64,000 nucleotides of DNA. Origin: a virus. A program made the translations under genes and the position numbers. Below, piece by piece: positions 8,860 through 17,349 of the stretch; within the stretch, counting starts at the first letter, position 1, and each line of letters opens with the position of its first letter. The DNA is taken from positions 1 through 64,000 of IMG/VR virus record IMGVR_UViG_3300043436_004687; one strand, written 5' to 3'. The notes under the pieces were generated by a model, which was given only the letters and a program-made list of their open reading frames with translations, searched no databases and was not told the DNA's origin.

Positions 8860-8951
8860 CTTTTTAATTTTATAATTAATATTTTAATTGAATAATACAA
8901 CAAAAATATTGGAATTAGTATTATTTTTAATAAACGTTTTATAAATAACAT
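8856..8951 (-). CDS. Single-span membrane micropeptide (31 aa)
   Basis: ATG at 8951, TGA at 8856. The sequence is almost entirely Leu/Ile/Phe with flanking Lys/Arg (starts MLFIKRLLKIILIPIFLLYY), one clear transmembrane helix. The upstream gene ends 4 nt before its start and its TGA overlaps the next ATG, the spacing of a translated gene. Function unknown. Confidence 0.5.
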   Translation of the reverse strand: MLFIKRLLKIILIPIFLLYYSIKILIIKLKR

Positions 8952-8955
8952 ACCT

Positions 8956-9210
8956 CTAATGTTCCTTTATTAATTCTTCCTTGTATTTTGACTCACCTAC
9001 CTTAACTGAATGTGTTCTCCAAGAAGTAACATTCTCTGGTTTAACTGGTAACACCAAAATTTTAATTGGGTTACCACCACCCTTTTCTTTTACTTCTTTA
9101 TATAATTCCTCTAATTGGTTAAGAGTTAATTGTAAACCAACTCTACCACTGGGTAAATCTAATAGATTACCATAACCTATATATCTTTCAGTATTTTTAT
9201 AATCACCCAT
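8956..9210 (-). CDS. Hypothetical protein (84 aa)
   Basis: I prefer the ATG at 9210 (MGDYKNTERYIGYG), 2 nt after the upstream stop at 9213. The ATG at 9234 would overlap that gene by 22 nt. Contains a helix QLEELYKEVKEKGGG followed by a beta strand. Function unknown. Confidence 0.65.
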   Translation of the reverse strand: MGDYKNTERYIGYGNLLDLPSGRVGLQLTLNQLEELYKEVKEKGGGNPIKILVLPVKPENVTSWRTHSVKVGESKYKEELIKEH

Positions 9211-9212
9211 AT

Positions 9213-9698
9213 TTATTCTTCTAATTTTATCCAACCTTTATTTATTAAATCTTCCACTGAATAATCCATATAAGGAACTGCATAACCCCTTGAACGTAGA
9301 AAATCGATTATCTTAACAACATTAACAATTTTTTCCTTTTCATTTGTAGCTCTTGATAAACAAAATAAGCTAATATCGTAAAAATTACTAAAATTAATCA
9401 TATAATCTTGACGATCACCACAAAAATCTTGATGTTTGAAAGAAATTCCAAAATCTCTTTTAACATAATTTGTTATTTTTGGTTTTAAATCATAGATAGT
9501 TGAATTACCAAAACCTAATTTAGCAACTTCTATCGCATCTTCGTCTGTAATTTTAGACAATGATTTCAATTTAAGATAATCTATAGAGCAAGATATATAT
9601 TCATCATTAACTTCATATAAAGATTGATTAACAATACAATAACCAATTTTTTGATTCCAATATTGTACATAGAATTTATGTCTATTTAATTCTTTCAT
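9213..9698 (-). CDS. Conserved phage protein (161 aa)
   Basis: Soluble, mixed alpha/beta. Ends RGYAVPYMDYSVEDLINKGWIKLEE, a C-terminal pattern I recall from unannotated large-phage proteins. Contains FGISFKHQDFCGDRQDYM around the middle. No catalytic motif is obvious. Confidence 0.7.
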   Translation of the reverse strand: MKELNRHKFYVQYWNQKIGYCIVNQSLYEVNDEYISCSIDYLKLKSLSKITDEDAIEVAKLGFGNSTIYDLKPKITNYVKRDFGISFKHQDFCGDRQDYMINFSNFYDISLFCLSRATNEKEKIVNVVKIIDFLRSRGYAVPYMDYSVEDLINKGWIKLEE

Positions 9699-9702
9699 AA
9701 TA

Positions 9703-9975
9703 TTATTTTTTTATTACTTCTTCTATTAATAAAACCCACTTTTCATCCATTTCATCAGCTGACCAATCTTTACATTCTATTTGATCTCGCATCCAATTTC
9801 TTATAGACATACCCTCTCTAAAATGAATAGGGTGAATTGGAATACCCTTTCTTTTAACATTTAAATTTAATACTGGTGAAACTTCACCCGTTAAACCTTT
9901 TAAATGAGAAAAGAAACTAATTCCTTCTGTCCCTAACCAAACTTTGGCTTTATCAATTAATCTTGTATTAATCAT
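9703..9975 (-). CDS. Conserved phage protein (90 aa)
   Basis: Small protein with the core HPIHFREGMSIRNWMRD and a C-terminal DEKWVLLIEEVI helix, a pattern I recall from uncharacterised large-phage proteins. Its start overlaps the TGA of the frameshifted gene upstream (ATGA). Confidence 0.7.
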   Translation of the reverse strand: MINTRLIDKAKVWLGTEGISFFSHLKGLTGEVSPVLNLNVKRKGIPIHPIHFREGMSIRNWMRDQIECKDWSADEMDEKWVLLIEEVIKK

Positions 9976-10231
9976 AATTTAAATTTATTTTTTTCAAACC
10001 ATTCATCTAAAGTAAAAACATATTTATCAATATTTTCAAAATAATCTTCTTTGTATATATGTCCCTCATCCACTTGAAATTGATGAACTGTAATACCTAT
10101 TTGATTAAGTAACATGGGGGTTTCTAAAACATCAAGTATAAACTTTCTCTTGACTCGTATTCAAATGGAATATTCCATTCCCAACATTCGGGTTCGGAAC
10201 AATATGTATAATCAAACACTAGTTTTTTCAT
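9972..10231 (-). pseudogene. Frameshifted small gene
   Basis: Reading from ATG at 10231 gives MKKLVFDYTYCSEPECWEW and then stops after about 35 codons. Shifting frame at a GAGAAAG stretch near 10150 restores an open frame (KFILDVLETPMLLNQIG and on) that ends at 9972, overlapping the next ATG. The two halves together look like one protein of about 85 residues. This may be a pseudogene, a programmed frameshift or a sequencing error. The start overlaps the end of the upstream gene by 20 nt. Confidence 0.5.
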
Positions 10232-10772
10232 AAATTTGATTTTTATAAGTTGTTTTTGCAGCTTCTTCAATTGTTGGTTTATACCCTAGAATTTTTTTTG
10301 TTCTCTTGAAACAATTATCCCAGATTACATCCAACGTATTTTCTTTTAAATGTTCAATGGAAGCATGGGCAAGATGTAAAACACCCTTAAAACCGACTTT
10401 ATAGTAATATCTTTTTGGTAGTTTAACGCAAAATAACAATTCAGCTATTGGTGCTTGTCTTGTTTTTACATGTGAATCTGGTCCAAAATATTGTACCCAA
10501 GAAACTCCATTTTTACCTTTATATCTTAATCCAGTGGTATTTTTAGATGTAATATCTAAATACATACCTTGATTCAAAGCCCAATCTAAAACTTCTTCTT
10601 TTGTTTTATCTTCAAAAATAAAAGAAACAATTTGCGACTCTTCTTTATAAGATAAGTCAATTGGATTGGTAATACGTTCCCAATTTGATTTAATAATATC
10701 CCTTGATAAAATAGTTGCAAAGACACAACCAGTTTTACCTTGCCTAATAAAATGTAGATTTTTATCTATCAT
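10212..10772 (-). CDS. Conserved hypothetical protein (186 aa)
   Basis: Mixed alpha/beta protein with GVSWVQYFGPDSHVKTRQAP around residues 90-110, a conserved-looking core, and HLAHASIEHL near the end. It is coupled to a 52-residue membrane protein upstream (ATGA). Family not assigned with confidence. Confidence 0.7.
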   Translation of the reverse strand: MIDKNLHFIRQGKTGCVFATILSRDIIKSNWERITNPIDLSYKEESQIVSFIFEDKTKEEVLDWALNQGMYLDITSKNTTGLRYKGKNGVSWVQYFGPDSHVKTRQAPIAELLFCVKLPKRYYYKVGFKGVLHLAHASIEHLKENTLDVIWDNCFKRTKKILGYKPTIEEAAKTTYKNQIYEKTSV

Positions 10773-10927
10773 TTTCTTTTATTTATAGTTGTTATTGAAA
10801 ATAACATAATTAATATAAAGCAAATGACAATAAACCCTAATGATATCAATGAAAATAAAAATTTCATTATAGATAACATTATTATTAGTATAATAATCCA
10901 AGTTAAAGGTTTTGTATATTTTTCCAT
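10769..10927 (-). CDS. Small membrane protein (52 aa)
   Basis: ATG at 10927, TGA at 10769. After a short MEKYTKPLTW start, two hydrophobic helices (IIILIIMLSIM and LGFIVICFILIMLFS) and a basic tail follow. The TGA overlaps the next ATG, supporting translation. Function unknown. Confidence 0.5.
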   Translation of the reverse strand: MEKYTKPLTWIIILIIMLSIMKFLFSLISLGFIVICFILIMLFSITTINKRK

Positions 10928-11002
10928 TATAATTTATATTTTAAACAAAATTAAACATTATTTTCCATTAAAACAAATAAAATGAGCATTATTTTCCATT
11001 AA
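10928..11002 (-). repeat. Short direct repeat in intergenic gap
   Basis: The string CATTATTTTCCATTAA occurs twice about 27 nt apart (from about 10957 and 10985) in the gap between 10927 and 11003. The second copy touches the stop of the gene at 11003. Role unknown; it may be a local duplication. Confidence 0.4.
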
Positions 11003-11803
11003 TTAAGAAATTAGATCTATATAATTATTAACTGTATTTTCACTCAACCCCAATAAATCAAACCAATTTAAAAAATATTGTTCTAAAATATCACTTTTAG
11101 CATGTATTCCTTTATGATGAACCATAAAATCTTTATAATTTTGTATTTTATCAGCTATAAGCATCAATTTAATGTCAATGTTAGTAAATCCAACAAAATT
11201 ATTAATGTCCATATAAGATAAATAACTATTAGCTACTCTACGATATTCACAAGCTAAGATAATTGATTCACTTGAAATATTATTATAATCTAAGGATTTA
11301 TTTTTATTGAATTCATCATCTGATTGCAATAATGGATGTAAATAATAAGCATCTTTAACATTATTAGAAGCTTTCAAATGATTTAAAATAGTACCACCCT
11401 CATCAATGTGGTAAATAAATGGGACTTTACTTCTCTGACTTTTTAAATCGCCATAATAATTTTGTATCAATTTATAGGCTTGACTATGTTTTAATTCTAA
11501 ATGATTACATTTTATTTTTTTCAAATAAGAAGTTATCCCACATTCTTCTAAAGTTAAAATTGCAATTTGATATTGTTGAACTCTTTTAATGAAAACTTGA
11601 TTACCTCTATATTGTTTTAAAACATAAACCGAACCATAATGTGGATAAGTTGGGTAATTGTATAAAGTTACGATAGAATCACCACAATCTATTTCTTTGA
11701 TAACAGAAACCCCAAATTTTTTTAATTGCTTATATCTATATTTTAAATATTTTTTAGCATCCTCAATAGTTTCAGCGTCATAATTGATTTCAAATTCAGT
11801 CAT
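11003..11803 (-). CDS. Conserved phage protein, possibly HD-like
   Basis: 266 residues. An N-terminal half with mixed strands is followed by YHIDEGGTILNHL, AYYLHPLLQSDDEF and SIILACEYRRVANSYLS (about 150-220). These patterns recall phage proteins related to HD/MazG-type nucleotide hydrolases, although a canonical HD pair is not evident. Placed 1 nt after the upstream gene's stop. The function call is tentative. Confidence 0.65.
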   Translation of the reverse strand: MTEFEINYDAETIEDAKKYLKYRYKQLKKFGVSVIKEIDCGDSIVTLYNYPTYPHYGSVYVLKQYRGNQVFIKRVQQYQIAILTLEECGITSYLKKIKCNHLELKHSQAYKLIQNYYGDLKSQRSKVPFIYHIDEGGTILNHLKASNNVKDAYYLHPLLQSDDEFNKNKSLDYNNISSESIILACEYRRVANSYLSYMDINNFVGFTNIDIKLMLIADKIQNYKDFMVHHKGIHAKSDILEQYFLNWFDLLGLSENTVNNYIDLIS

Positions 11804-11804
11804 C

Positions 11805-12314
11805 TTAAATTATTTTTTTACGTTCAATATTGAATATTGGTGCACAATTCTTTAATTTAGCCCACCTAACTATTTCTAAGGTTTTAGGGTTTATTAATTG
11901 ACCTTGAGGATAACCACTATAACTTATTGTATGATAATAAACTCTACCCCAATGATAAACTAAAATAAGATTTCCAAGATATTCTTTACCCTCTATTTTA
12001 TGATATGGAATATCTTTACCTAATATGTAATTATCCGAAATAGAACTATTTTTAGCTTCAAAATTAGGTAATTTTTTAAAATTATTATAATCAAATTGCC
12101 ATTGATGTTTGGGCAAATCTCTGAAGTATTCATTCATTAATTGACTAAATTTATCTCTCTTTATTTCAATTGTATTTAAATTATTGAAATCTTCTTGAGA
12201 TATTCTAGTATCAATTTTTTCAATGTTGTTTCTTAATTTATAAATTTTTGTTTCTAAATTAAATTGAATTAATTTATTATCACCCGATTTATAATACTTA
12301 CAATTACTTTTCAT
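11805..12314 (-). CDS. Hypothetical protein (169 aa)
   Basis: Basic, Asn/Lys/Tyr-rich. The middle has a Trp/Phe cluster (HQWQFDYNNFKKLPNF) and the C-terminal half is beta-rich. No signal peptide. Not recognised; it sits between two other unknowns in one transcription unit. Confidence 0.65.
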   Translation of the reverse strand: MKSNCKYYKSGDNKLIQFNLETKIYKLRNNIEKIDTRISQEDFNNLNTIEIKRDKFSQLMNEYFRDLPKHQWQFDYNNFKKLPNFEAKNSSISDNYILGKDIPYHKIEGKEYLGNLILVYHWGRVYYHTISYSGYPQGQLINPKTLEIVRWAKLKNCAPIFNIERKKII

Positions 12315-12317
12315 AAA

Positions 12318-12548
12318 TTACTTATATTTTAAATTAATAAAACCACCCATAGTAGTACCCTTTATAAAACCATTATCAAATACCTCATAAAAGCCAAAAG
12401 GATAATCATTTACCCGTTCAATAAGATTGCCTTCAATTATTTCTTTAATCTTCTCACATTTAATGTAATTATAATAGTAATAACCCATCCAAGTAAAAAC
12501 CTTAACTTTTTTATTTTTATAATATTTAATTGCTTCTTCTTCAGTCAT
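12318..12548 (-). CDS. Hypothetical protein (76 aa)
   Basis: I place the start at 12548 (MTEEEAIKYYKNKK), after the upstream stop at 12565. The longer frame to 12686 would overlap the upstream gene by more than 120 nt. Beta-rich with a Tyr run (MGYYYYNY). Not recognised. Confidence 0.6.
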   Translation of the reverse strand: MTEEEAIKYYKNKKVKVFTWMGYYYYNYIKCEKIKEIIEGNLIERVNDYPFGFYEVFDNGFIKGTTMGGFINLKYK

Positions 12549-12564
12549 CTTTTTATAATTTAAA

Positions 12565-12906
12565 TTAATCCCATTTTCTGTAGAAATCCTCTGTTGGTTT
12601 TTCCAAATACTTAGGTGTATGTGGGTATTGATGTTCATTAAAATCATCATCAGATGTGATTTTTTTATCTGAAAATAAATAACCATATGCTTTAATTAAA
12701 AGCATAATTAAAATAGAAACAAGGATAACAAAAATATTTATAATATTCCCTATAATACCAAATAATTCAAAAAATGAAATAGTATTTGCAGTTGAATTCT
12801 GAGCTGAATTTAAAGCACGAATCCAATGAGCTGCTTCCAAATCATAAGAAAGTATTGTTTTTGATGAATTATCAATTGGTCTAAAATTCATTTTATTTGA
12901 TTCCAT
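12565..12906 (-). CDS. Membrane protein (113 aa)
   Basis: One long hydrophobic region (about residues 44-78, possibly two helices: FELFGIIGNIINIFVILVSI then LIMLLIKAYGYLF) between an N-terminal soluble part and an acidic, His/Pro-containing tail. First gene after the promoter at 12946-12953. Function unknown. Confidence 0.7.
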   Translation of the reverse strand: MESNKMNFRPIDNSSKTILSYDLEAAHWIRALNSAQNSTANTISFFELFGIIGNIINIFVILVSILIMLLIKAYGYLFSDKKITSDDDFNEHQYPHTPKYLEKPTEDFYRKWD

Positions 12907-12945
12907 ATCAATATATTGTTATTGTTCTTTTTAAAATTTATATTA

Positions 12946-12953
12946 CAAAGATA
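12946..12953 (-). promoter_or_regulatory. -7 promoter box
   Basis: TATCTTTG on the minus strand, 40 nt before the ATG at 12906. It likely starts the operon 12906 to 7448, just outside the TnpB element. Confidence 0.55.
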
Positions 12954-13004
12954 AGACAATTAATTTAAATAACCAAATTTTATTTATCTTTTATTAAATT
13001 TAGC

Positions 13005-13034
13005 TATATTTATAATGAAGTAGTCTATTAGACT
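13005..13034 (+). promoter_or_regulatory. TATATTTATA box and start-proximal hairpin of tnpB
   Basis: TATATTTATA (13005-13014) followed by a 5-bp hairpin AGTCT-ATT-AGACT (13022-13034), 7 nt before the tnpB ATG. The same box precedes most other mobile genes in this window. Confidence 0.5.
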
Positions 13035-13041
13035 TAAATAT

Positions 13042-14250
13042 ATGCAATTAGTTGAATCACATATAATCAAACAAAATAACCCATTTTATTCTGAATGTAA
13101 TTCACTATGTTTTAACTCTAAAAACCTATATAATAGTTGTTTATATAAAGTAAGGCAAGCATATATAAATGATAATGTAAACATATTATATGATTTACAC
13201 CATCTTATGAAAGATACTGAACAATATAAAGCATTACCAGCTAAAGTGTCTTCTACTGTTCTACTAATGGTACAGAAAAATTTTAAATCATACTTTAAAG
13301 CAAATAGTGACTATTATAAAACACCATCTAAATATAAAGGCAAACCCAAATTACCTAAATATTTAAACACAACTAATGGTAAATTTTTTGTTTCTTATAC
13401 CAATCAAGCAATATCTAAAAAAGTATTCAAGAAAACAAATAAAATTAAATTATCTGGAAATAATATAGAATTTAAAACAAAAATAACCGATTTTAATCAA
13501 ATTAATTGTATTAGAATTATACCCAAATTAGGGTATAATGTAATTGAAGTTGTTTATACAATATCAGATGTGACTAAATTAGAAAATAATGATAAGTATT
13601 GTAGTATTGATTTAGGTGTTAATAATTTAGCTACCATAGGTAGTAATACTATTACACCATTTATAATAAATGGTAAACCTTTAAAAAGTATAAATCAATA
13701 CTATAATAAAAAATATGCTTATTATAAAAGCATATTAGAAAAGAGAAATAATAAAAAAACAAGTAACTATTTACATAAATTAAATTTAAAAAGAAAAAAT
13801 AAAATAGATAATTATTTACATAAAGGAAGCAAAGAAATTGTTAATATATGTAAAATAAATAATATTAATACACTTGTAATAGGTAAAAATGATGGATGGA
13901 AACAAGATATTAATATAGGAAAACAAAATAATCAAAATTTTGTTAATATACCTCATAGTAGATTTATAGATATGTTAAACTATAAATGCGAAAGAGAAGG
14001 TATAAATGTTATACTACAAGAGGAAAGTTATACTAGTAAATGTAGTTTTTTAGATGATGAGAGTATTAAAAAACATGATGTTTATAAGGGTAGCAGAATA
14101 AAAAGAGGATTATTTAAGAGTGCCAAAGGCACACTTATAAATGCTGATTTAAATGGTAGTTATAACATACTAAAAAAAGCAATCCCGAACGCTTTCGCTA
14201 ACGGGATAGAGGGTGTAGGAGTACATCCAAAGGTAATTACTTTAAAGTAA
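13042..14250 (+). CDS. tnpB: TnpB-family RNA-guided endonuclease (rearranged catalytic site type)
   Basis: 402 residues, on the opposite strand to its neighbours. RuvC-like motifs: SIDLGVNN with Asp190, QEESYTSKCSFLD (about 326-338) and NADLNGSYN with Asp370. The usual Glu of the VIE motif is replaced (VIGKNDGWK, about 279-287), so the acid probably comes from QEESYTSK, as in the TnpB branch with a rearranged active site. TnpB proteins cut DNA guided by a right-end RNA and keep IS200/IS605-type elements in place. No TnpA gene is nearby. The element lies between the operon promoter at 12946 and the gene at 14302. Confidence 0.85.
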   Translation: MQLVESHIIKQNNPFYSECNSLCFNSKNLYNSCLYKVRQAYINDNVNILYDLHHLMKDTEQYKALPAKVSSTVLLMVQKNFKSYFKANSDYYKTPSKYKGKPKLPKYLNTTNGKFFVSYTNQAISKKVFKKTNKIKLSGNNIEFKTKITDFNQINCIRIIPKLGYNVIEVVYTISDVTKLENNDKYCSIDLGVNNLATIGSNTITPFIINGKPLKSINQYYNKKYAYYKSILEKRNNKKTSNYLHKLNLKRKNKIDNYLHKGSKEIVNICKINNINTLVIGKNDGWKQDINIGKQNNQNFVNIPHSRFIDMLNYKCEREGINVILQEESYTSKCSFLDDESIKKHDVYKGSRIKRGLFKSAKGTLINADLNGSYNILKKAIPNAFANGIEGVGVHPKVITLK

Positions 14251-14275
14251 GGTATATATTTCTATATTTTATGTA
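14100..14275 (+). ncRNA. Candidate right-end guide RNA (omega/reRNA) of tnpB
   Basis: The 3' end of tnpB and the bases after it hold a GTGCC-AAA-GGCAC hairpin (about 14121-14133), a GC-rich CCCG...CGGG hairpin and GGTGTAGGAGTACATCC. This is unusual in such AT-rich DNA and typical of the scaffold that overlaps the tnpB end. Exact ends and guide were not determined. Confidence 0.45.
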
Positions 14276-14301
14276 ACTCTAAATCCCATTTTATTTTATT
14301 C

Positions 14302-14769
14302 TTATAAAGAAATCACACCGTTTTCAATCCTATACCCATAAGATTTGGTTGCATCATCAAAGAGTTTTTCTGAGTCTAAATTATTATCATGCATGAACAT
14401 TTCTTCTTCGTTATCTGTGATAAATTTTGTTTGAAATGTTAAAACTAATTCGTTCATAATTTCCCCCAAACTATTTTGCCCATATTTAGATAAACCATCA
14501 ACAACATTCTTTTTACCTTTATCAAACCTAATTAATCCTTTATTACCATCTTTCGATATATAAGTTTTCCCATTTTCTTCTATTATTTCAAAACCTTCTT
14601 TTTTTAAATTGTTAAGTTCTTCTTGGGTTTTAACATAAGATTTAATTAGGATTGATGAGTTATTTTTAACCATCCAGTATTCCCCATCTTTTTCTTCAAT
14701 TTGTATTGATGTTTTATTTTCAACATCTTCAATTGTAAACTCTTTTTGAAATGTAATTTCTAATGACAT
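14302..14769 (-). CDS. Hypothetical acidic protein next to CRISPR array
   Basis: 155 residues, acidic, beta-rich in the first half (EITFQKEFTIEDVENKTSIQ). The C-terminal half is helical with NEEEMFMHDNNLDSE. It has its own promoter box (14798-14805), so it need not be part of the CRISPR transcript. No known Cas or anti-CRISPR family was recognised. Confidence 0.65.
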   Translation of the reverse strand: MSLEITFQKEFTIEDVENKTSIQIEEKDGEYWMVKNNSSILIKSYVKTQEELNNLKKEGFEIIEENGKTYISKDGNKGLIRFDKGKKNVVDGLSKYGQNSLGEIMNELVLTFQTKFITDNEEEMFMHDNNLDSEKLFDDATKSYGYRIENGVISL

Positions 14770-14797
14770 ATTATTTATTGTTATTTAATTTATATTG

Positions 14798-14805
14798 CAA
14801 ATATA
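14798..14805 (-). promoter_or_regulatory. -7 promoter box
   Basis: TATATTTG on the minus strand, 29 nt before the ATG at 14769 and 38 nt beyond the outermost CRISPR repeat. Confidence 0.6.
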
Positions 14806-14842
14806 ACAATAAATTCTATTAAAACCCATTTATTTTAAATAA

Positions 14843-15601
14843 ATTATTATTCCTTTACGGATTAAAATAAATACTACAATAGAATTTTATCAACGTGTTG
14901 ATACTGTATTGTGATTCCCTTACGGATTAATATAAATACTAACTATAGTTTTTGGACAATCAGCAACTGATGCATTGTGATTCCATTTCAGATTAGGATA
15001 AATACTACAGTCAAAGTTTATTATGGGTCAAATAAAACATTGTGATTCCATTACGGATTAAGATAAATACCAATTGTATTAGCGAACGTTTCTCAAATGG
15101 AACGGTTGTGATTCCCTCACGGATTAGGATAAATACCAATTTATATGCTTCATATTGTTCCAACCTATCGGTTGTGATTCCCTCACGGATTAGGATAAAT
15201 ACCAATTCAAAAATGGTCCCAAAGAAAGATTGGTAGGTTGTGATTCCCTCACGGATTAGGATAAATACCAATAACTGAAACTGAATCAATGCTTTGTACT
15301 TAGTTGTGATTCCCTCACGGATTAGGATAAATACCAATATTAATATTTATGATATTACTTATTGGTTTGTTGTGATTCCCTCACGGATTAGGATAAATAC
15401 CAATGTATTCCCAACTATATTTAAAGAGATTAGGTTGTGATTCCCTCACGGATTAGGATAAATACCAATTATAATAATTTCAGATATGCAAGTTAATGTG
15501 TTGTGATTCCCTCACGGATTAGGATAAATACCAATTTATGAAGCTTTATAACAAGCTGTATGATAGTTGTGATTCCCTCACGGATTAGGATAAATACCAA
15601 T
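14843..15601 (-). CRISPR. CRISPR array, 12 repeats and 11 spacers
   Basis: Eight identical 36-nt repeats begin at 15105, 15171, 15237, 15303, 15369, 15434, 15500 and 15566. Four degenerate copies begin at 14843, 14908, 14974 and 15039. On the plus strand the repeat starts GTTGTGATTCCCTCACGG and ends AGGATAAATACCAAT. On the cas strand it starts ATTGGTATTTATCC and ends GGGAATCACAAC. Spacers are 29-30 nt. Decay at the low-coordinate end marks it as the trailer, so the leader faces cas6. The array is on the same strand as the cas genes and 113 nt after cas6. Confidence 0.98.
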
Positions 15602-15714
15602 TGCTCTTTGTAAACTCCAATAATCATTGGAGAAAATTACCAATTTTACTAATGGGAAATGAGTATTTTTAAATCTATTTAATATAATTAGCCTCATTTT
15701 TTTAATCCTAGTGT
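15602..15714 (-). promoter_or_regulatory. AT-rich CRISPR leader
   Basis: 113 nt of AT-rich DNA between the cas6 stop and the first perfect repeat, on the leader side as judged from repeat decay. It contains runs of T and no ORF. No clear TAnnTTTG box was found, so the array may be read through from the cas operon. Confidence 0.55.
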
Positions 15715-16410
15715 TTAACGATAAATTGATTTATTTTCACTTTTATATATTGTACCAAAACCAGAACCTGTTGATTGACCAATTCCTATATTATATAATA
15801 ACTCAGCAATTTTCTTATTGGTATAAATATTAATATGACATGAATTGGCGATATTAAGAACATTTTTAACCATAACCTTGCTAGTTTTATGGTTAACATG
15901 CTTAGGTATTTTAACATCAAAATTACTCAAATCTAAAGATGGGTTAATCTTACTTATCTTATTAATCAAATAATTCTTCAATGTAATTTGAAATTCTATG
16001 TCCTTCAAAGTATGAAAACTATAGTCTTTTTTAGATGAATATTTTTTAATGATAAATGGGGATAAAGTAACAAAATGGTTCCACCCATTATAAAATTTCT
16101 CATCAACAAACTCAATACCAATAACCTTTATATCACCATAAAAAGGTGTCGAATATAATCTAATTAAAATCTTATTGATGAATTTTTCATCTAAGCTTGA
16201 TATTGTTATATAACCTCCATTTTTAAATGATATGTTTTTAGTACCTTTTATCCAAGTACCACCTTGTAAAGATGAAATAGAATAATCATTCTTAGCGTCA
16301 TGGAATTCATTATCACTACCTAACACTCTATGTATAAATGAATTAACCAAATCTTGATGATTTATTCTTAATTCATCATTTGTTCCAGATAACAATATTT
16401 TTAGTCTCAT
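15715..16410 (-). CDS. cas6: Cas6 crRNA endonuclease
   Basis: 231 residues. Cas6 cuts the repeat RNA to release crRNAs. The C-terminal glycine-rich RNA-binding loop GIGQSTGSGFGTIYK (about 209-223) is diagnostic of Cas6. A two-ferredoxin-fold layout fits the length, and a His in LVNSFIHRVLG (about 28) is a candidate catalytic residue. It is the last gene of the cas operon and lies next to the array leader. Confidence 0.88.
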   Translation of the reverse strand: MRLKILLSGTNDELRINHQDLVNSFIHRVLGSDNEFHDAKNDYSISSLQGGTWIKGTKNISFKNGGYITISSLDEKFINKILIRLYSTPFYGDIKVIGIEFVDEKFYNGWNHFVTLSPFIIKKYSSKKDYSFHTLKDIEFQITLKNYLINKISKINPSLDLSNFDVKIPKHVNHKTSKVMVKNVLNIANSCHINIYTNKKIAELLYNIGIGQSTGSGFGTIYKSENKSIYR

Positions 16411-16429
16411 TTTTATATTTTTTTAATTA

Positions 16430-17302
16430 TTAATATTTTTCTTCGGAAATTTCTGACATGAGAACAAAATTTTCAGTGTCATTTAATTCGTCTTCATAAA
16501 AGATGCCTTCAATTTTAACATAACCACCATCTAAAATATTGGTTGAGTTTTTCGATAATTTATCGACAAACCATTGTTCATAAGGTACTAAAATTTCACC
16601 ATTAAAAATATTGATGTAATCAACACCAGAAATAATTGTTTCACCTAGTAAACCATTTTTTGTTATTTCTGACCTATCTGGAGCTTCTTTGGTTAGAAAA
16701 TTAACTATTGGTGTTTTATTTTTTTCTAATAAATATTTAACAACACCATCTAACTTTGTACCTTCAATTCTATAAATATTTAACAATAATTCAAAAGGTT
16801 TTTCGGTTACATCATAACCTAATGATCCATTAATGATTTGAATAAATTCATCGTAATATTCACCCATGTATCTTTTAATCTTAAACCATTGAATGCTTGG
16901 AGCTTTGGTCCATGAATCCGATGCTGATTTATTTACCTTTGTAAATTCATCAATATACGATTCAAAAATCTCATTTTTTCTAGTTTTATTAACTTTAGGT
17001 GAATTAATTTTTAAATATGATTTATTTGCTAAATTAAAAATTAACTCATTTTTATCATAAAAAGTTTTTCTAAAGCTTGGGGCTGGTCTTTCACCAATAA
17101 GTGTATGTAACATATTGGATATTTGATGTACTGTGATTGGTTCTTTAAATGAGGTTATTTCATTTAAAGATCTACTAGACCTATTGAAATATAAATTACC
17201 TTTAGAATTAACACCAATGACAGTAACAAAATCCTTAGTTTTAACATTTTTGGGGAAAAGCTTAGCATTTTTAAAACTAAGCTTTATATATTTATTACTC
17301 AT
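16430..17302 (-). CDS. Cas5-like subunit of a compact type I effector
   Basis: 290 residues between cas7 and cas6, where a Cas5 or large subunit is expected. It starts with a beta strand (NKYIKLSFKNAKLFPKN). The middle (about 75-200) is largely helical (FESYIDEFTKVNKS, YYDEFIQIINGS, PFELLLNIYRIEGTKLDGVVKYLLEK) and the end returns to strands. A Cas5 fold with a helical insertion that stands in for the missing Cas8 is known in the I-F2/Fv subtype, and I infer the same here. No nuclease motif was seen. The family match is by position and architecture, not by a clear signature. Confidence 0.6.
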   Translation of the reverse strand: MSNKYIKLSFKNAKLFPKNVKTKDFVTVIGVNSKGNLYFNRSSRSLNEITSFKEPITVHQISNMLHTLIGERPAPSFRKTFYDKNELIFNLANKSYLKINSPKVNKTRKNEIFESYIDEFTKVNKSASDSWTKAPSIQWFKIKRYMGEYYDEFIQIINGSLGYDVTEKPFELLLNIYRIEGTKLDGVVKYLLEKNKTPIVNFLTKEAPDRSEITKNGLLGETIISGVDYINIFNGEILVPYEQWFVDKLSKNSTNILDGGYVKIEGIFYEDELNDTENFVLMSEISEEKY

Positions 17303-17349
17303 AATTATTAATTCTAAATGGTTTCATCTGTTGTTTCTTCACCATATTT

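Noticed and set aside
13000-14300. A complete IS605 element with TnpA
   Set aside because: Only tnpB is present; no Tyr/HUH transposase motif was found nearby.
15011-15337. An ORF of 108 codons with a repeated VFILIREGITT motif on the minus strand across the CRISPR array, and a plus-strand one at 15042-15236
   Set aside because: The repetition is the CRISPR repeat read in frame; spacers make up the rest. Not a protein gene.
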